A stretch of DNA of 49,289 bases from an uncultured Saprospiraceae bacterium (GCA_937941765.1 CALDGQ010000097.1:1-49289); one strand, 5' to 3'. Counted from the stretch's first letter, positions 39,401-41,092 are shown. A program made the numbers and translations. The notes: generated by a model from the letters alone, not told the origin.

Positions 39401-40765
39401 TGTCCTCCACCTGGTGCGACTAACATTATAGATACATTGATTACAATCTCTACTACCGATACGCTTTGCTTTGATTTAGCTGGAGGTGGTGCCATTGTAG
39501 ATATCAACAATCTCTGTCCACAAAGTTCAGACGGAAACGTTGCTATCTCATTGATACCTGGTACCTCATGTATCCAATACTCAGGAGAGTTATTAGGCCT
39601 TGATACTTTCTGTATTGAAGTATGCGATGCGATTGGAACTTGTGATACAACTACTTTGATAGTAGGAGTAATACCAGTTATCAATATCTTCCAGAATGAA
39701 ATCATTGTTGGAGGTGTTGATACGATGTGTGTTGATACGACAATTTTCCAAGGAAACATTACGTCAATCATCAATGATTGTCCAGATGAATCTGGAGAGA
39801 ATGCTACTTTCGAATTAATACCTGGTACAGCTTGTTATGAAGTTACCGCAATCTCGGAAGGAGTTGACTCTGCATGTATTGTAATATGCGACGATCTAGG
39901 ATTCTGTGATACAACTATACTGATAGCGAATATCATAATGCCGACACCAGAAACTGTTTATGATACCATTCCAAATGGAACGGGGCCATACACTTTCTGT
40001 CCTGATCAATCGCAGTTGATTGGAAGCCCAATTTCAATTGTCAATATCTGTCCTGATGATTCAGGTGATGAAATTGAATTCACAATTGATGCAGCAACCT
40101 TCTGTGTAGATTACGAGGCCTTTGCAGTCGGAACAGATTCAGCTTGTATTGTGATTTGCGATGCTGCTGGAATATGTGATACAACTTACTTAATCGTAAC
40201 ATCTGATATGATGGATGGAATTCCACCGATCGCTACAGATGATGATACAATCACGGTGATTAATACACCAGTTACATTGAACCCACTTGCAAATGATACG
40301 ATCAACGGTAACCTTACAAATATCGAAATTATTTTCGATCCAATGCATGGTTCAGTTGTTATCAATACATTTGACAATACATTTACATATACTCCGTTTA
40401 GCGATATTTGTGAAGAGACAGATAGTTTCACTTATGTGATTACTAACGAATTCAACTTATCAGATACTGCAACGGTTTACATCGATATCCTTTGTGAAAC
40501 AGTTACTATCTTCTCTGGATTCTCACCAAACGGTGATGGCGTCAATGACGGATTCCAGATATTAGGAGTTGAGAATTTCCCAGACAACCAACTATGCATC
40601 TTCAATAGATGGGGTAATCAAGTACACCTTGCAAAAGGATACTCAAACGATGATCCTTGGTTTGGAACATGGGATGGAAAAGATTTACCAGATGGTACTT
40701 ACTTCTATGTATTTGATAACGGAGCTGGAAAGCAATATTCCGGTTACGTCCAAATACAGCGATAG
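9449..40765 (+). CDS. Giant mosaic T9SS-exported surface adhesin (10,438 residues)
   Basis: One uninterrupted frame of 31.3 kb. Order of parts by residue: 1-66 long signal region (hydrophobic core 46-60, cleavage likely after LNA66); about 83-779 a domain present three times (GASGWF...SGGDGYY) plus a divergent insert; about 786-1310 SprB/Ig-like modules and a carbohydrate-binding-like module beginning LLVNPGFETG; about 1311-1394 one HYR-like module; 1395-3752 fifteen DUF11-like repeats with acidic linkers; 3753-3871 an SdrD B-like domain (DCDNDGLQSPGEEGLEGV); 3874-6420 about 32 HYR-like repeats; 6421-7020 Ig- and SprB-like modules; 7021-9803 seven super-repeats; 9804-9987 a unique segment; 9988-10256 three CDTT modules; 10257-10351 a cadherin-like module; 10352-10438 a type B (CHU_C) sorting domain with FSPNGDGVND. 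It should be exported by T9SS to the cell surface; adhesion or gliding is inferred. The start overlaps the upstream small gene; ATG at 9470 is the alternative. Confidence 0.93.
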   Translation: MKILNLYMLQLLSTIHKKWGSDPQSLVSIPAYDKLKSGNNSTKTSWLISNILILAITMLGSQTLNAQCTSCNSPCSVTVSNTNHCDDGSSSNGQIYQTWLVNSNDERMHLAPVGNVSYTKCSSGKVRYQGDFVWAGDNISLDIVFSGLTWAAPSDSPHAHACLTIDTESWLYYPNMCGTLTSSNHGTFSLSRKGPAYQVGYGANATSSTLDYGGSGWFTISGGDGFYTDGDLNIMLESTDCNGTSEPPTGDNYTCSSFSGGLYFPDIGSGWVDFVGSGTYEWDATTGTGTYTMSTTSATNSAYSDYAWDVTWVVNNFENWSTWSAGGGSYHPESPCNYPNLEYGQTVSMTLVGTGTGNSGITMTGTHRPSDFSKGVERGDRLCSGSTGQKGWMDLSGGPWANGDIWVTGPEGNFFDGCTSTPPIPPPAFNSYSGITPCCGRSADDLTSCNNGNVLSVWLDHSGSETKNFTTTNSQWLECTDGTAQFGGNFTNGTDNIAVNLTFSGYTTTAPSGSPKTSDCSGANSSYTYYTTTTGTISSQNHGTYTVTRMGPAFQVGYDASIFDLGFGASGWFTMSGGDGYYTNGDVNTQLADACDSSISEIPQFYPPGSPNFNFGGLPSGCCARDVSNLNENCGSGGAYSFYMTNTGTDPFLFTTTNAKWIECADGTAYYGGIFTNGTDDIAVNLNYTGYTTTPPAGSPKAGCGNTAGYGYYTGLSGTVQSVNHGTMNITRRGEAFQIGYDAASTDLGFGASGWFDISGGDGYYIVGDVNMLLSENCSSSPPNNESFTLCNATANVSHDGNITCSDPLANISATATNTYGTLSYNWTVPAGEVNPGNVASFPVTVGNGQYCVTITDENNCEASDCTSITQEVCDFNCPGSLLVNPGFETGNSNPWQTTSSVNVNTQYVGDGNYGAYVTNGSMWQDIPYIAGCTQYNLGVYSGIHNYDDANQIVFLRYLDSSGNQLGEVVKDVNNYVENGSLQIYYLSGTVPPGTTTIRVGADSRNGTYVKLDAFCLEGSCDPCLIQADLGEDQLICDNSSATLTANYTAENNCGGDTSVDYQWSTGATSQSITVNTTGTYYVTVTDCAFCEHVDEIEVNLVDISNFNPGELGNNQSFCNGGDPTTLQSISGASGCNGGTIEYQWQEKSPDTGNVWSDIPAATSLEYDPPFLSVSKWYRRGARCAPCDTWEYSNFLDVHIQENYTDGGTIGGDECLCSGDDPAPINNITLPSGEVVTWEGFYNEKWQSRPVGGSWSDIPGYVNDDGIIATPQISLTSYDPGPITQSMEYRRCVRANDCGDWICSNIVLKEVDTSGPTITCQDVTVQLESDGAVSIVAADVVSSGTDNCSSNSNITYTVTQSNFNNSDVGNNGITVTAEDACGNTSNCNANVRVEKFDLALQKQMATGEDTRVYPGENITFTITVYNQGTLAASNVNIVDYIPSGLQLADNDWTLAGSQATYTFPGTIAPGASAEVDITFLVTQNTQGTIINEAEIVSANAPSGFDSDDIDSTPDTNQNNDSGGVVNSGTDDTVGNENGDEDDADPEDITVEIFDLALRKTLNTTVTQQPIAQGRDVTFDVEVFNQGTVDAQNIQVTDYTPAGLKLSDPNWSMTGGVAVYNTFLNIAAGSSQSIPIKFTVDLGFSGGSQNAAEISDYQDDLGATPTDIDSNSDQSNGNDTVVDDEINGAGGDEDDQDIAPLTVERFDIALIKTINNSLTANPIVQGRTVVFDITVVNQGSIDATGITLVDYVPAGLTLNDSNWSMSGGNAVYNNPISLAVGANTIIQVAFTVDAGISAQTLVNRAEVSDARDEFGAPILDIDSTPDASSGNDSGGVVNTSDDDNAGEDGKNGGDEDDADPEDIFVETFDLAIRKTLNTSATQQPILSGRPVVFDIEIFNQGTIDASDVQVVDYLPAGLTLNDSNWTLSGSTATYNTGINIPAGGSQVIAIEFTVDASYSGGSQNAAEITAASDEFGVPAIDVDSSPDSNNGNDTLVDDEIDGAGGDEDDQDIADIVVERFDIALIKTTNNSLTYDPLFQGRDVTFDLTVVNQGSVDATQIVLSDYIPAGLILNDSDWTQTGNIATLNTPFNLATGTNQIVQITFTVDAGFGGQTLINRAEVSDARDTFGQPADDVDSTPDSDPSNDPGGVVNTSDDDNAGEDGKNGGDEDDADPEDIFIETFDLAIRKTLSSTTQMPILTGRTVTFDVEVFNQGTVDATQINIVDYLPAGLTLADAAWTQSGSTATYNTPLSITAGNSQTIQISFTVDAGYSGGSQNAVEISSAADENGQPAEDEDSSADSNNGNDTLVDDEIDGAGGDEDDQDIADIIVERFDIALIKTVNPSLTANPILQNRDVVFDITVVNQGSVDATGIVISDYIPTGFTLNDSNWSVAGGVATYNTPINLAVGAQEIVMITLTVDAGVGNQDLINVAEVSDARDEFGAPATDIDSTPDSNPSNDPGGVVNTSDDDNAGEDGKNGGDEDDADPEDVFVESFDLAIRKTVNTAQTQMPILSGRTVVFDIEVFNQGTVNATGIELTEYLPAGLTLSDAGWTQSGSTATYNTPLSVAAGSSQTVTVEFTVDASYSGGSQNAVEISEALDEFGTPADDIDSTDDNNNGNDTVVNDEIDGAGGDEDDQDIEDIIVERFDVALIKTINPSTDSPLLTGRNIIFDITVVNQGSVDATGIVVSDYIPAGLILNDANWSQTGSTATYNTPLSLAVGANQIVQISFTVDTGFGGQTLINVAEVSDARDEFGAAADDVDSTPDSDPGNDSGGVVNTSDDDNAGEDGKNGGDEDDADPEDVVIDIFDLAIRKTLSPTTQMPILTGRTVIFDVEVFNQGTVDATQIEVTDYLPTGLTLADAGWTQSGTTATYNTPLSIASGNSQTIQISFTVDDGYSGGSQNAAEVSGGSDENGTPAVDDDSTLDDLLGNDTLVDDEIDGAGGDEDDQDIADIIVERFDIALIKTVNNSLTVTPILQNRDVVFDVTVVNQGSVDATGIVVSDYIPAGFTLNDPNWTATGGVATYNTPLSLAVGTNQIIQITLTVDAGIGSQTLVNVAEVSDANDEFGAPATDIDSTPDSDPSNDPGGVVNTSDDDNAGEDGKNGGDEDDADPEDVFVESFDLAIRKTVNTSLTQMPILNGRTVVFDVEVFNQGTVNATGIEVTDFLPAGLTLADAGWTQSGATATYNTPLSLGVGQSQTIQIAFTVDDGYSGGSQNAVEISDAADENGVPADDIDSTDDSLNGNDTIVDDEIDGAGGDEDDQDIADIIVERFDIALIKTVNPSLTANPILVGRTVSFDLTVVNQGSVDATNVVLTDYVPAGLTLSDANWTMSGGLATYNTPLNLPVGGNQIVQIAFTVDQGQGGNTIINEAEVSDARDEFGAPADDIDSTPDQDQNNDPGGVVNTTDDDNAGEDGTAGGDEDDADPEDIVVEEFDLALSKKLAAGEDNRVYTGEDITFTIEVTNQGTVDATNINISDYIPAGLSLNDTNWSQAGSIASTTLSTTLAPGASTSVNITFTVTQATAGDIVNRAEITEASDITGTPTFDDDSTPDNTLGNDTGGTVNDPTQDDVITDDGTIDEDDEDPEDVTVEVYDLAIRKTLPAAQYDPVFAGETVTFNIEVFNQGTVPASNVVITDYIPSGLQLQDAQWTASGANATRTIAGPIAPGSSANVTIELLVTQATATTLVNSVEIASGNDDLGDSPQDIDSTPDTTDGNDTGGTVNDPTQDDVITDDGTIDEDDQDPEDIEVQEYVKLGNFAFLDCDNDGLQSPGEEGLEGVPVILNGTDLRGNSVNRTSATDANGEYLFDQLLPGDYVVTFGFPATPQGLAYATQDVGGDDSIDSDANTSGVTTTYTLTSGDEEMSIDVGFTDIEAPVLAGVPADTTVECDDVPAPPTIYTDIVGSDNIDTNVEITLEETSTKGLGDACTENTYTITRVWTATDNCENSVSQTQVIEVVDTTEPVLAGVPADITVECDEVPTPANPTASDNCDGAPVVSYNENQVPGVCADSYSIERTWTATDACGNTSSQMQVITVQDVTAPIIANVPDDVTVECDAVPAPANPTATDNCDANVDIELVESRIDGPCAENYTLVRRWTATDNCGNTSVATQSVIVQDTQVPVIAGVPADVTVECDAVPTAAVAGVDVTATDNCDTDVTVTLTEEVVNGDCADNYTINRIYIATDNCGNQSSQTQTLIVQDTTDPVFAGVPTDVTVECDVVPTPANPTATDNCDTNVDISFEESRIDGPCPENYTLVRRWTATDNCGNATIATQSVIVQDTQVPVIAGVPADVTAECDAVPAAAVAGVTVTATDNCDTAVEVTLTEERIDGACADSYTLNRIYIATDNCGNQSSQTQTIVVQDTTDPVFAGVPTDVTVECDAVPAAASPTATDNCDTNVDITYEESRIDGPCPENYTLVRRWTATDNCGNATIATQSVIVQDTQVPVIAGLPADITVECDAVPPAAVAGTEVTATDNCDTDVEVTLTEERLDGSCPESYTLNRIYIATDNCGNQTSSTQVVTVQDTTPPVLANVPVDETVECDAIPAAGNPTATDNCDTNVDITFAETQMPGVCADNYTIQRTWTATDNCGNASSETQVITVQDTTNPILAGVPADVTVECDNIPSPDSPTATDNCDTNVDIAYSENQVPGSCADSYTINRTWTATDNCGNEDVQTQVITVQDTTNPVLAGMPADVTVECDNIPTAASPTATDNCDTNVDITFAENQIPGSCEDNYTIERTWTATDNCGNVDVQTQSITVQDTTVPVLAGVPADTTVECDAIPAAASPTATDNCDTNVDITFAETQMPGVCADSYTIQRTWTATDNCGNDGIATQIIKVQDTTNPTLAGVPADVTVECDNIPSPDSPTATDNCDTDVDITFAENQIPGSCEDNYTINRTWTATDNCGNVDVQTQIITVQDTTVPELAGVPADVTVECDAIPAPASPTATDNCDTNVDITFAETQMPGACADSYTIQRTWTATDNCGNDGIATQIITVQDTTNPTLAGIPADVTVECDNIPSPDSPTATDNCDTNVDIAYSENQVPGSCADSYTINRTWTATDNCGNEDVQTQVITVQDTTNPVLAGVPSDVTVECDNIPTASSPTATDNCDTNVDITFAENQIPGACADSYVIERTWTATDNCGNEDVKTQSITVQDTTVPVLAGVPADATVECDAIPAPASPTATDNCDTNVDITFAETQLPGSCADSYTIQRTWTATDNCGNDGIETQMITVQDTTNPVLAGVPSDVTVECDAVPTEASPTATDNCDTNVDITYAETQIPGSCADSYVLERTWTATDNCGNEDVQVQRVTVQDTTEPELIGVPADVTAECDNIPTAASPTAIDNCDTDVDITFAETQIPGSCADSYIIERTWTATDNCGNDGIATQRITIQDTTNPVLAGVPANVTAECDNIPAAATPTATDNCDTDVDVTFNESQIPGSCEDSYTINRTWTATDNCGNQSIETQVITVEDTTNPTLAGVPADVTVECDAIPSAVNPTATDNCDTNVDIAISETQIPGSCADSYTIERTWTATDNCGNQDIQTQIITVGDTMAPEFAGVPADVTAECDNIPSVVTPTATDNCDTNVDITFDETQLPGSCADSYTIQRTWTATDNCGNEAVATQLVTVEDTTAPSLVGVPADSNVECDNIPAAASPTATDNCDTDVDITFDESQIPGSCEDSYTIVRTWTATDNCGNTTQAVQNLSVNDTTSPALVGVPANESVECDAIPAAATPTATDNCDTDVEVTLNEEQVPGSCADSYSIRRTWTATDNCGNTSQQTQVISVDDNTAPTIVGVPADVNAECNDIPAEATPTATDNCDTDVDLTFNETQIPGSCANEYTIQRTWTATDNCGNTSQETQTITVGDSEAPVLTGVPADTNAECNNIPAAAAPTAIDNCDTNVEVIFNETQIPGSCANEYTIQRTWTATDACGNASQETQTISVGDSEAPVLTGVPADTNAECNNIPTVASPSATDNCDTNVEVTFNETQIPGSCANEYTIQRTWTATDACGNASQETQTISVGDATAPVITGVPADATADCSAVPAPATPTASDNCDTNVQVVFTEDQVPGSCEDSYTIQRTWTATDACGNVGQETQVISVEDTTAPTLIGVSPDVTVDCNSVPPVTNPTATDNCDQDVEITFAETDMNDNGCAGNSIQRTWTAMDNCGNTSALTQIITISDNDNPVFTNAPADITTECGQIPAVETPTVTDNCDQEVEVAFAEQMIPGACEDDYVVTRTWIATDDCGNATTHTQKITVQDNTLPMVVITPANITVECDVIPEPGTPIANDNCDTDVDITFAEVQVPGNCEYAFTLLRTWTAVDNCGNAGVATQTIVVTDTGIPVISDVPADITVDLAAGETVPVATNPTVVDNCDDNVDIVLNEDQIPAGCGYVLTRTWTATDDCGNSAEASQVITVIDELSVVINGAEEVCPNEGMTLTAVAEGSGNTTYNWTATSGSFDNPTGSTVVYSNSTPGTYEVTVNATSGADCNGDATISVTILPRPEVTATISTPVCVGDQITMSAEGGTGYAWTGPNGFTSNIQNPVADASMLMEGTYAVAVTDVNGCTNTTSVELDVVPGISVDYTADNETCDALGNANIGVSGGTGDYIFDWADLAGEDDPEDRPNIPEGIYYVTVTDAVVGCSGQLTVTIGKDCEECLAQSGSMNAANSSICLENGDATLSASQNGDMVLPDEFSTIYLLTDTETGTIIQTSSSPSFTVSAVGDYSINVLVYDPAVYSLSQIVTGSSSLNSVYSVLIEGGGNICGDLDLIGAPIKVVDIDAEVVSTSNENCDDNDGAAILAPASLSYTWSDGGMGASRTDLSDGTYTVNVVNTDGCSMDLTVVIEETPCVEECVKPELTDIATEDTGCNSSTGAATLSFTQNPETFTYQWDPNVGTSSANGNGRSNLPAGSYSVTATYPGVADCNNVFNFVIGTLGGPSINPNDIVIVPATCDGADGSVTLPDNGYTYAWSVDNTMSTSRNDLEAGTYQIAIIDMTNPTCPAMIDVIVPATDCNCDNPEVLNIVKIEGTCGNEDGSATIEMVGGAGNFSYMWSPALGTPNFGGNARTGLPTGTYTVVISDNADPSCSTTTTVVIGTTDGPTAEIVSTTGSDCGENNGAATLSPATLTYTWSDGGNGASRSNLPGGSYQVTVSDGSACTDLLDVVIEENNTLVAAATINTEPTCGSSNGAVTISATGGSGNYAYNWSNNANSATLNNLASGTYTVTVVDNGVGNCSTEVTFSLTDDVAGATVEFANNPVTVSCVGSVDGEVDFTVVTTASFAIPFTSTIVDGNGNTYSNGNLSVGMYCVVVNDANGCTAGEGCFEVVEPTLIDLDVAVTNTTCDNGGNIELAAFGGNPGYTYNWADLPGNDNSATRFGLQPGSYSLTVTDANGCIAVANNLMIEDGCGQCAEPEVLNIVKIEGSCGANDGSATIEMVGNNADYSYTWSPIAGTAVAGNSRTNLPAGTYNVTITNSADPSCSTTTTFVLGTTNGPEATVSSISGSECGMSNGKAILMPDNYSYAWSNGATGNAVDGLAPGTYAITVSDGSACTDVIELVIEEINNLEATATVDVQPNCGQSDGAASINTTGGSGNFSYAWNDGGTGSSRSNLASGTYTVTVTDNSSSSCSTMTTFTLADNVPSATVAISNANGEVSVSCVGSTDGNVAYNVTTSAGFATPYTETIVDANGNTFTNGNLAMGAYCIVITDANGCTAGEGCFEVIEPTLIDLDVSVFNTTCNTGGSIELVTSGGNGGYTYDWSDLTGSNDPEDRTNLQPGTYNITVTDVNGCIAVANGLTIADGCAECTDPEVLNIVKIEGACGQSDGSVTIEMVGNNSDYSYSWSPAVGNVNTDGNARTNLPAGSYTVTISNGACNVVETFVLGTTDGPEATITSTNGANCGSATGSATLSPATYTYTWNDGLTGSSRSNLAPGTYQVTVSDGSACTDLLEVVIDQINTLEATAVIDTAPTCGQSDGAVTINTTGGTGNYNVAWSDGGAGTSRSSLSAGTYTVTVSDNGALGCEATATFTLVDNVAGATIAISNANNEVSVSCVGSTDGTVNYTINTDAGFATPYSETIRDANGTTYTNGSLGMGSYCIVVMDANGCYAGENCFEVIEPTLIDLDVALFNKTCDAAGSIELVTSGGNGGYTYDWSDLSGSNDPEDRTGLDAGTYNITVTDSEGCIAVANGLVINDDCITPPGECDEPEVLNIVKIEGTCGSNDGSATIEMVGGTGNYSYAWTPAAGSPNFGGNARTGLPAGTYSVVITDNSDATCSITTTVVLGTTDGPEATIASTSGANCGQSNGAATLSPANLTYTWSDGQSGATRSNLANGTYAVTVSDGSACTDVLEVIIDQINTLAIEATINTMPDCGQANGAVAIATTGGTGNYNVTWSDGGSGTSRSSLSAGTYMVTVTDNGAAGCEATTTFTLTDNVPSAEVTFNNVNTNGQVAVSCVGSSDGNIGYTINTSAGFATPYSESIRDADGTVYTNGSLPMGNYCVVVMDANGCYAGENCFEVIEPTLIDLDVALFNKTCDAAGSIELVTSGGNGGYTYDWSDLSGSNDPEDRTGLDAGIYNITVTDSNGCIAVANGLVINDDCSNPPVTCDQPEVLNIVKIEGTCGNNDGSATIEMVGSNTDYTYNWSTTDGNANTIGNARTNLPSGAYTVTITDNTDATCNIVETFVIGTTDGPEATISSMFGANCGANNGSATLSPQSFTYTWNDGQAGAMRTDLAAGTYQVIVSDGTACTDVLEIIIEQVNTLVATASIGVQPNCGQNDGAASITTTGGTGNYSYTWSDGGTGSSRSSLGAGVYMITVTDNGAAGCEATTTFTLIDNVPGANVVISNDPVSVSCVGSSDGTVNYTINTDAGFATPYSESIRDANGTIHTNGNLSVGNYCVVVMDANGCYAGENCFEVIEPTLIDLDVALFNKDCNVMGSIEIVTTGGNGGYTYSWSDLNGSDNPEDRSGLQAGTYNLTVTDVNGCVAVANGLTIIDTCVNPGECVEPEVLNIVKIEGECGENNGSATIEMVLGAGNYIYSWSPAAGNANAIGNTRTQLSAGTYTVVITSMIDASCSTTTTVVLGTTNGPDVTIFSNTPASCATANGTTILQPATLTYAWSDGGAGDTRTDLAVGTYGVTATDATGCIDVVEVVIEESNTLIAEAVINTMPDCGQSNGLVTMNVAGGTTNYAYAWSDGGTGQQRDNLSAGSYMVTITDIDGNMCNTTTTFVLIDNVAGAEITINNFSNQFAVSCIGATDATADFTISESAGFAGPATVTIVDASGVSYTNGSLGMGNYCVVVMDANGCYAGEACFEVIEPTLIDLDVSLFNQTCTELGRIELLTTGGNPPYTYDWADLNGFNDPEDRTGLTAGSYSLTVTDSNGCTASANNLPIADDCDPGVECDAPEVLNIVKIEGECGASNGSATVEMVGNNTDYTYTWMPSAGVPNGLGNARTSLPEGTYTVVIADNSNSSCTTTETFVLGTTNGPDVTIVSTTPSSCSSPNGTAQLAPADLTYIWSDGGNGPARADLVFGIYQVTATDATGCADVIEVIVDEQNDLVAEAVIASEPDCGASNGVVNISAMGGSSNYTYAWSDGGTGVTRNNLSAGTYTITVTDNAGNNCTAETTFTLTENVPGANITIANAVGNNNGEPYIMVSCIGATDGDVQFTIDTEPGFALPQSVEIVDGSGMVMNNGNLGAGNYCIIVRDGNGCLAGESCFNVMEPELIDLDVALFNQTCTDLGSIMIVTNGGTAPYTYDWADLPGDNDPEDRTGLQAGTYSLTVTDVNGCIAFANDLPVIDECELDCDYYSGSLTLTAPDCNSPADMCLDLDYTNFNNYVVTDNGVLYTDPLAGCNFDTLLSYTYFTIPNQGASGPYTVDNWSVNGTQFTGAFNNVNELVALMNTWDQTGTWVINTATFQIEGGDFSSQYGVMNVTQTATGAFAGLEINIQPIPQGLGIALEVGNHEVIVTDQTSGCIDTINVEVICPPPGATNIIDTLITISTTDTLCFDLAGGGAIVDINNLCPQSSDGNVAISLIPGTSCIQYSGELLGLDTFCIEVCDAIGTCDTTTLIVGVIPVINIFQNEIIVGGVDTMCVDTTIFQGNITSIINDCPDESGENATFELIPGTACYEVTAISEGVDSACIVICDDLGFCDTTILIANIIMPTPETVYDTIPNGTGPYTFCPDQSQLIGSPISIVNICPDDSGDEIEFTIDAATFCVDYEAFAVGTDSACIVICDAAGICDTTYLIVTSDMMDGIPPIATDDDTITVINTPVTLNPLANDTINGNLTNIEIIFDPMHGSVVINTFDNTFTYTPFSDICEETDSFTYVITNEFNLSDTATVYIDILCETVTIFSGFSPNGDGVNDGFQILGVENFPDNQLCIFNRWGNQVHLAKGYSNDDPWFGTWDGKDLPDGTYFYVFDNGAGKQYSGYVQIQR
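9695..11782 (+). repeat. Three copies of an unassigned domain of about 155 residues, plus a divergent insert
   Basis: Copies at about 9695-10168, 10778-11240 and 11330-11782. Shared features in order: a Cys near the start, CxDGT-x-[YF]-GG-x-F followed by a NI[AS]-[VL]-x3-[FY][ST]G strand, SP-rich loop, GT-x5-NHGT, GxA[FY]Q[VI]GY and G-[GA]SGWF-x-[IM]SGGDG[YF]Y-x2-GD[VL]N. Between copies 1 and 2 lies an insert (about 10200-10710) that ends with a similar GWMDLSGG...NGDIWV block and may be a fourth, divergent copy. Confidence 0.7.
12080..12510 (+). other. Carbohydrate-binding-like jelly-roll module inside the giant adhesin
   Basis: Starts with LLVNPGFETGNSNPW, the typical opening of CBM4/9-like jelly-roll domains, and continues through QYVGDGNYGAYVTNGSMWQD to RVGADSRNGTYVKLDAFCLE, matching the end of such domains. 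Ligand unknown; binding to glycans is a family-based inference. Confidence 0.55.
13631..20704 (+). repeat. Fifteen DUF11-like repeats, mostly as alternating dimers
   Basis: Units of about 157 codons each opening with [FY]D[LIV]A[LI]-x-K and containing F-[DN]-[IV]-x-V-x-NQG[TS][VIL]-x-A...[DE][YF][IVLT]P[AST]G[LF]. Units 2-13 alternate between two types: one with 'LAIRKT' opening and 'SGGSQNA' strand, the other with 'ALIKT' opening and [IVL]N-x-AEVSDA strand. This gives six dimers of about 930 bases. Every unit ends in a 35-45 residue linker very rich in Asp and Glu. Confidence 0.88.
20705..21064 (+). other. SdrD B-like domain inside the giant adhesin
   Basis: Contains the typical GNFAFLDCDNDGLQSPGEEG opening, a GVPVIL strand, TDANGEYLFDQLLPGDY and a closing strand IDVGF. 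These features define SdrD B-like (Cna B-type) Ca-binding spacer domains. It separates the DUF11 array from the HYR-like array. Confidence 0.8.
21068..28708 (+). repeat. About 32 HYR-like cysteine repeats
   Basis: Units of about 79 codons: P-[VT]-[LI]-AGVPADVTVECD-x-[IV]P, then TATDNCDT-[ND]-V-[DE], then [CP]-[AEP]-[DE]-[NS]-Y and [RI]-TWTATDNCGN, ending in Q-x-[IV]TVQDTT. Four Cys per unit are nearly invariant, predicting two disulfides per module and well over 100 cysteines in the array. Counted from the VECD-type motif; the last unit has VDLAAGE in place of VECD. Confidence 0.88.
30509..38858 (+). repeat. Seven super-repeats of about 1.19 kb, each several SprB-like modules
   Basis: Each super-repeat starts with PEVLNIVKIEG and contains in order five SprB-like modules: NIVKIEG, 'GTT[DN]GP' with '[AT]L-x-P', '[TA]-P-x-CG', '[SV]SC[VI]G' and 'EP[TE]LIDLDV'. 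Starts are at 30509, 31691, 32876, 34067, 35273, 36464 and 37661, giving periods of 1182-1206 bases, all multiples of three. Single SprB-like modules at 29190-30490 precede the array. Confidence 0.9.
39411..40215 (+). repeat. Three CDTT modules near the C-terminus of the giant adhesin
   Basis: Three units of about 88 codons. Each has an early C[FVP]D, then [NI]-x-CP-x2-S-[DG]-[DEG], a C-x-[QEDV]-[YV] strand, and ends in [AF]CI[VE][IV]CD-x2-G-x-CDTT. Spacing of Cys is conserved, predicting disulfides. The repeat family has no name I can give with certainty. Confidence 0.7.
40216..40497 (+). other. Cadherin-like (Ig-like) module inside the giant adhesin
   Basis: Reads PIATDDDTITVINTPVTLNP followed by LANDT, then HGSVVI, a TFTYTP strand and DSFTYVI, the signature of the bacterial cadherin-like 'VLANDT' domain that commonly sits next to sorting domains in Bacteroidota. 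Confidence 0.7.
40498..40765 (+). other. T9SS type B (CHU_C, gliding-type) sorting domain
   Basis: The last about 88 residues of the giant protein: VTIFSGFSPNGDGVNDGF, a CIFNRWGNQV strand, WFGTWDGKDLPDGTYFYVF and terminal YSGYVQIQR. These are the hallmark blocks of type B T9SS C-terminal domains, which differ from the type A domains on the two other large proteins in the window. Confidence 0.93.
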
Positions 40766-40979
40766 GAATACTAGTACTTTGTCGATGAAGTTAATGAATG
40801 TTTTGAAAGTAGAATTTTTGTTCAAATCGAGGCACAGGTTCAGGATGATAGCCTTAGCTATCAAGCCTGGTTCTGAAACGAAGAGTTGGACAAAAAGATC
40901 AACTTCAAAATATTTAGAAATTTAATTGACGAAGTGCCCAAGGCGACTAAACACGCCTTACATACTTTGAGAGAAAATT

Positions 40980-41013
40980 GGAGTAGTGCTGAAAAGTGCT
41001 ACTCCTTTTTTTT
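40980..41013 (+). terminator. Rho-independent terminator of the giant adhesin gene
   Basis: An 11-bp stem (GGAGTAGTGCT with AGTGCTACTCC, two G-U pairs) closed by a GAAA tetraloop at 40980-41005, followed by eight T's (41006-41013). It lies 215 bases after the stop codon at 40765. Confidence 0.9.
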
Positions 41014-41023
41014 ATCCTGGGTC

Positions 41024-41044
41024 GCTTTGGCGTCTCGCCGAAGC
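41024..41044. repeat. GC-rich palindrome between the two terminators (REP-like candidate)
   Basis: GCTTTGGCG-tct-CGCCGAAGC forms a 9-bp stem with one G-U pair and a 3-base loop. It is far more GC-rich than its surroundings. It could be a dispersed extragenic palindrome; only one copy is seen in this window. Confidence 0.4.
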
Positions 41045-41058
41045 AAATTTGTCTTTAT

Positions 41059-41092
41059 AAAAAATAGGGTAGCAACACTTTTGTTGCTACCC
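41059..41092 (-). terminator. Rho-independent terminator of the second giant gene
   Basis: Perfect 11-bp stem GGGTAGCAACA/TGTTGCTACCC (41067-41092, 4-base loop). On the minus strand it is followed by TA and six T's (41064-41059). It lies 40 bases beyond the stop codon at 41132-41134. Confidence 0.88.

Noticed and set aside
9449..40765. Nonribosomal peptide or polyketide synthase as an explanation for a 31-kb gene
   Set aside because: No adenylation, condensation, ketosynthase or carrier motifs are present; all regions are extracellular repeat modules with a signal peptide and T9SS domain.
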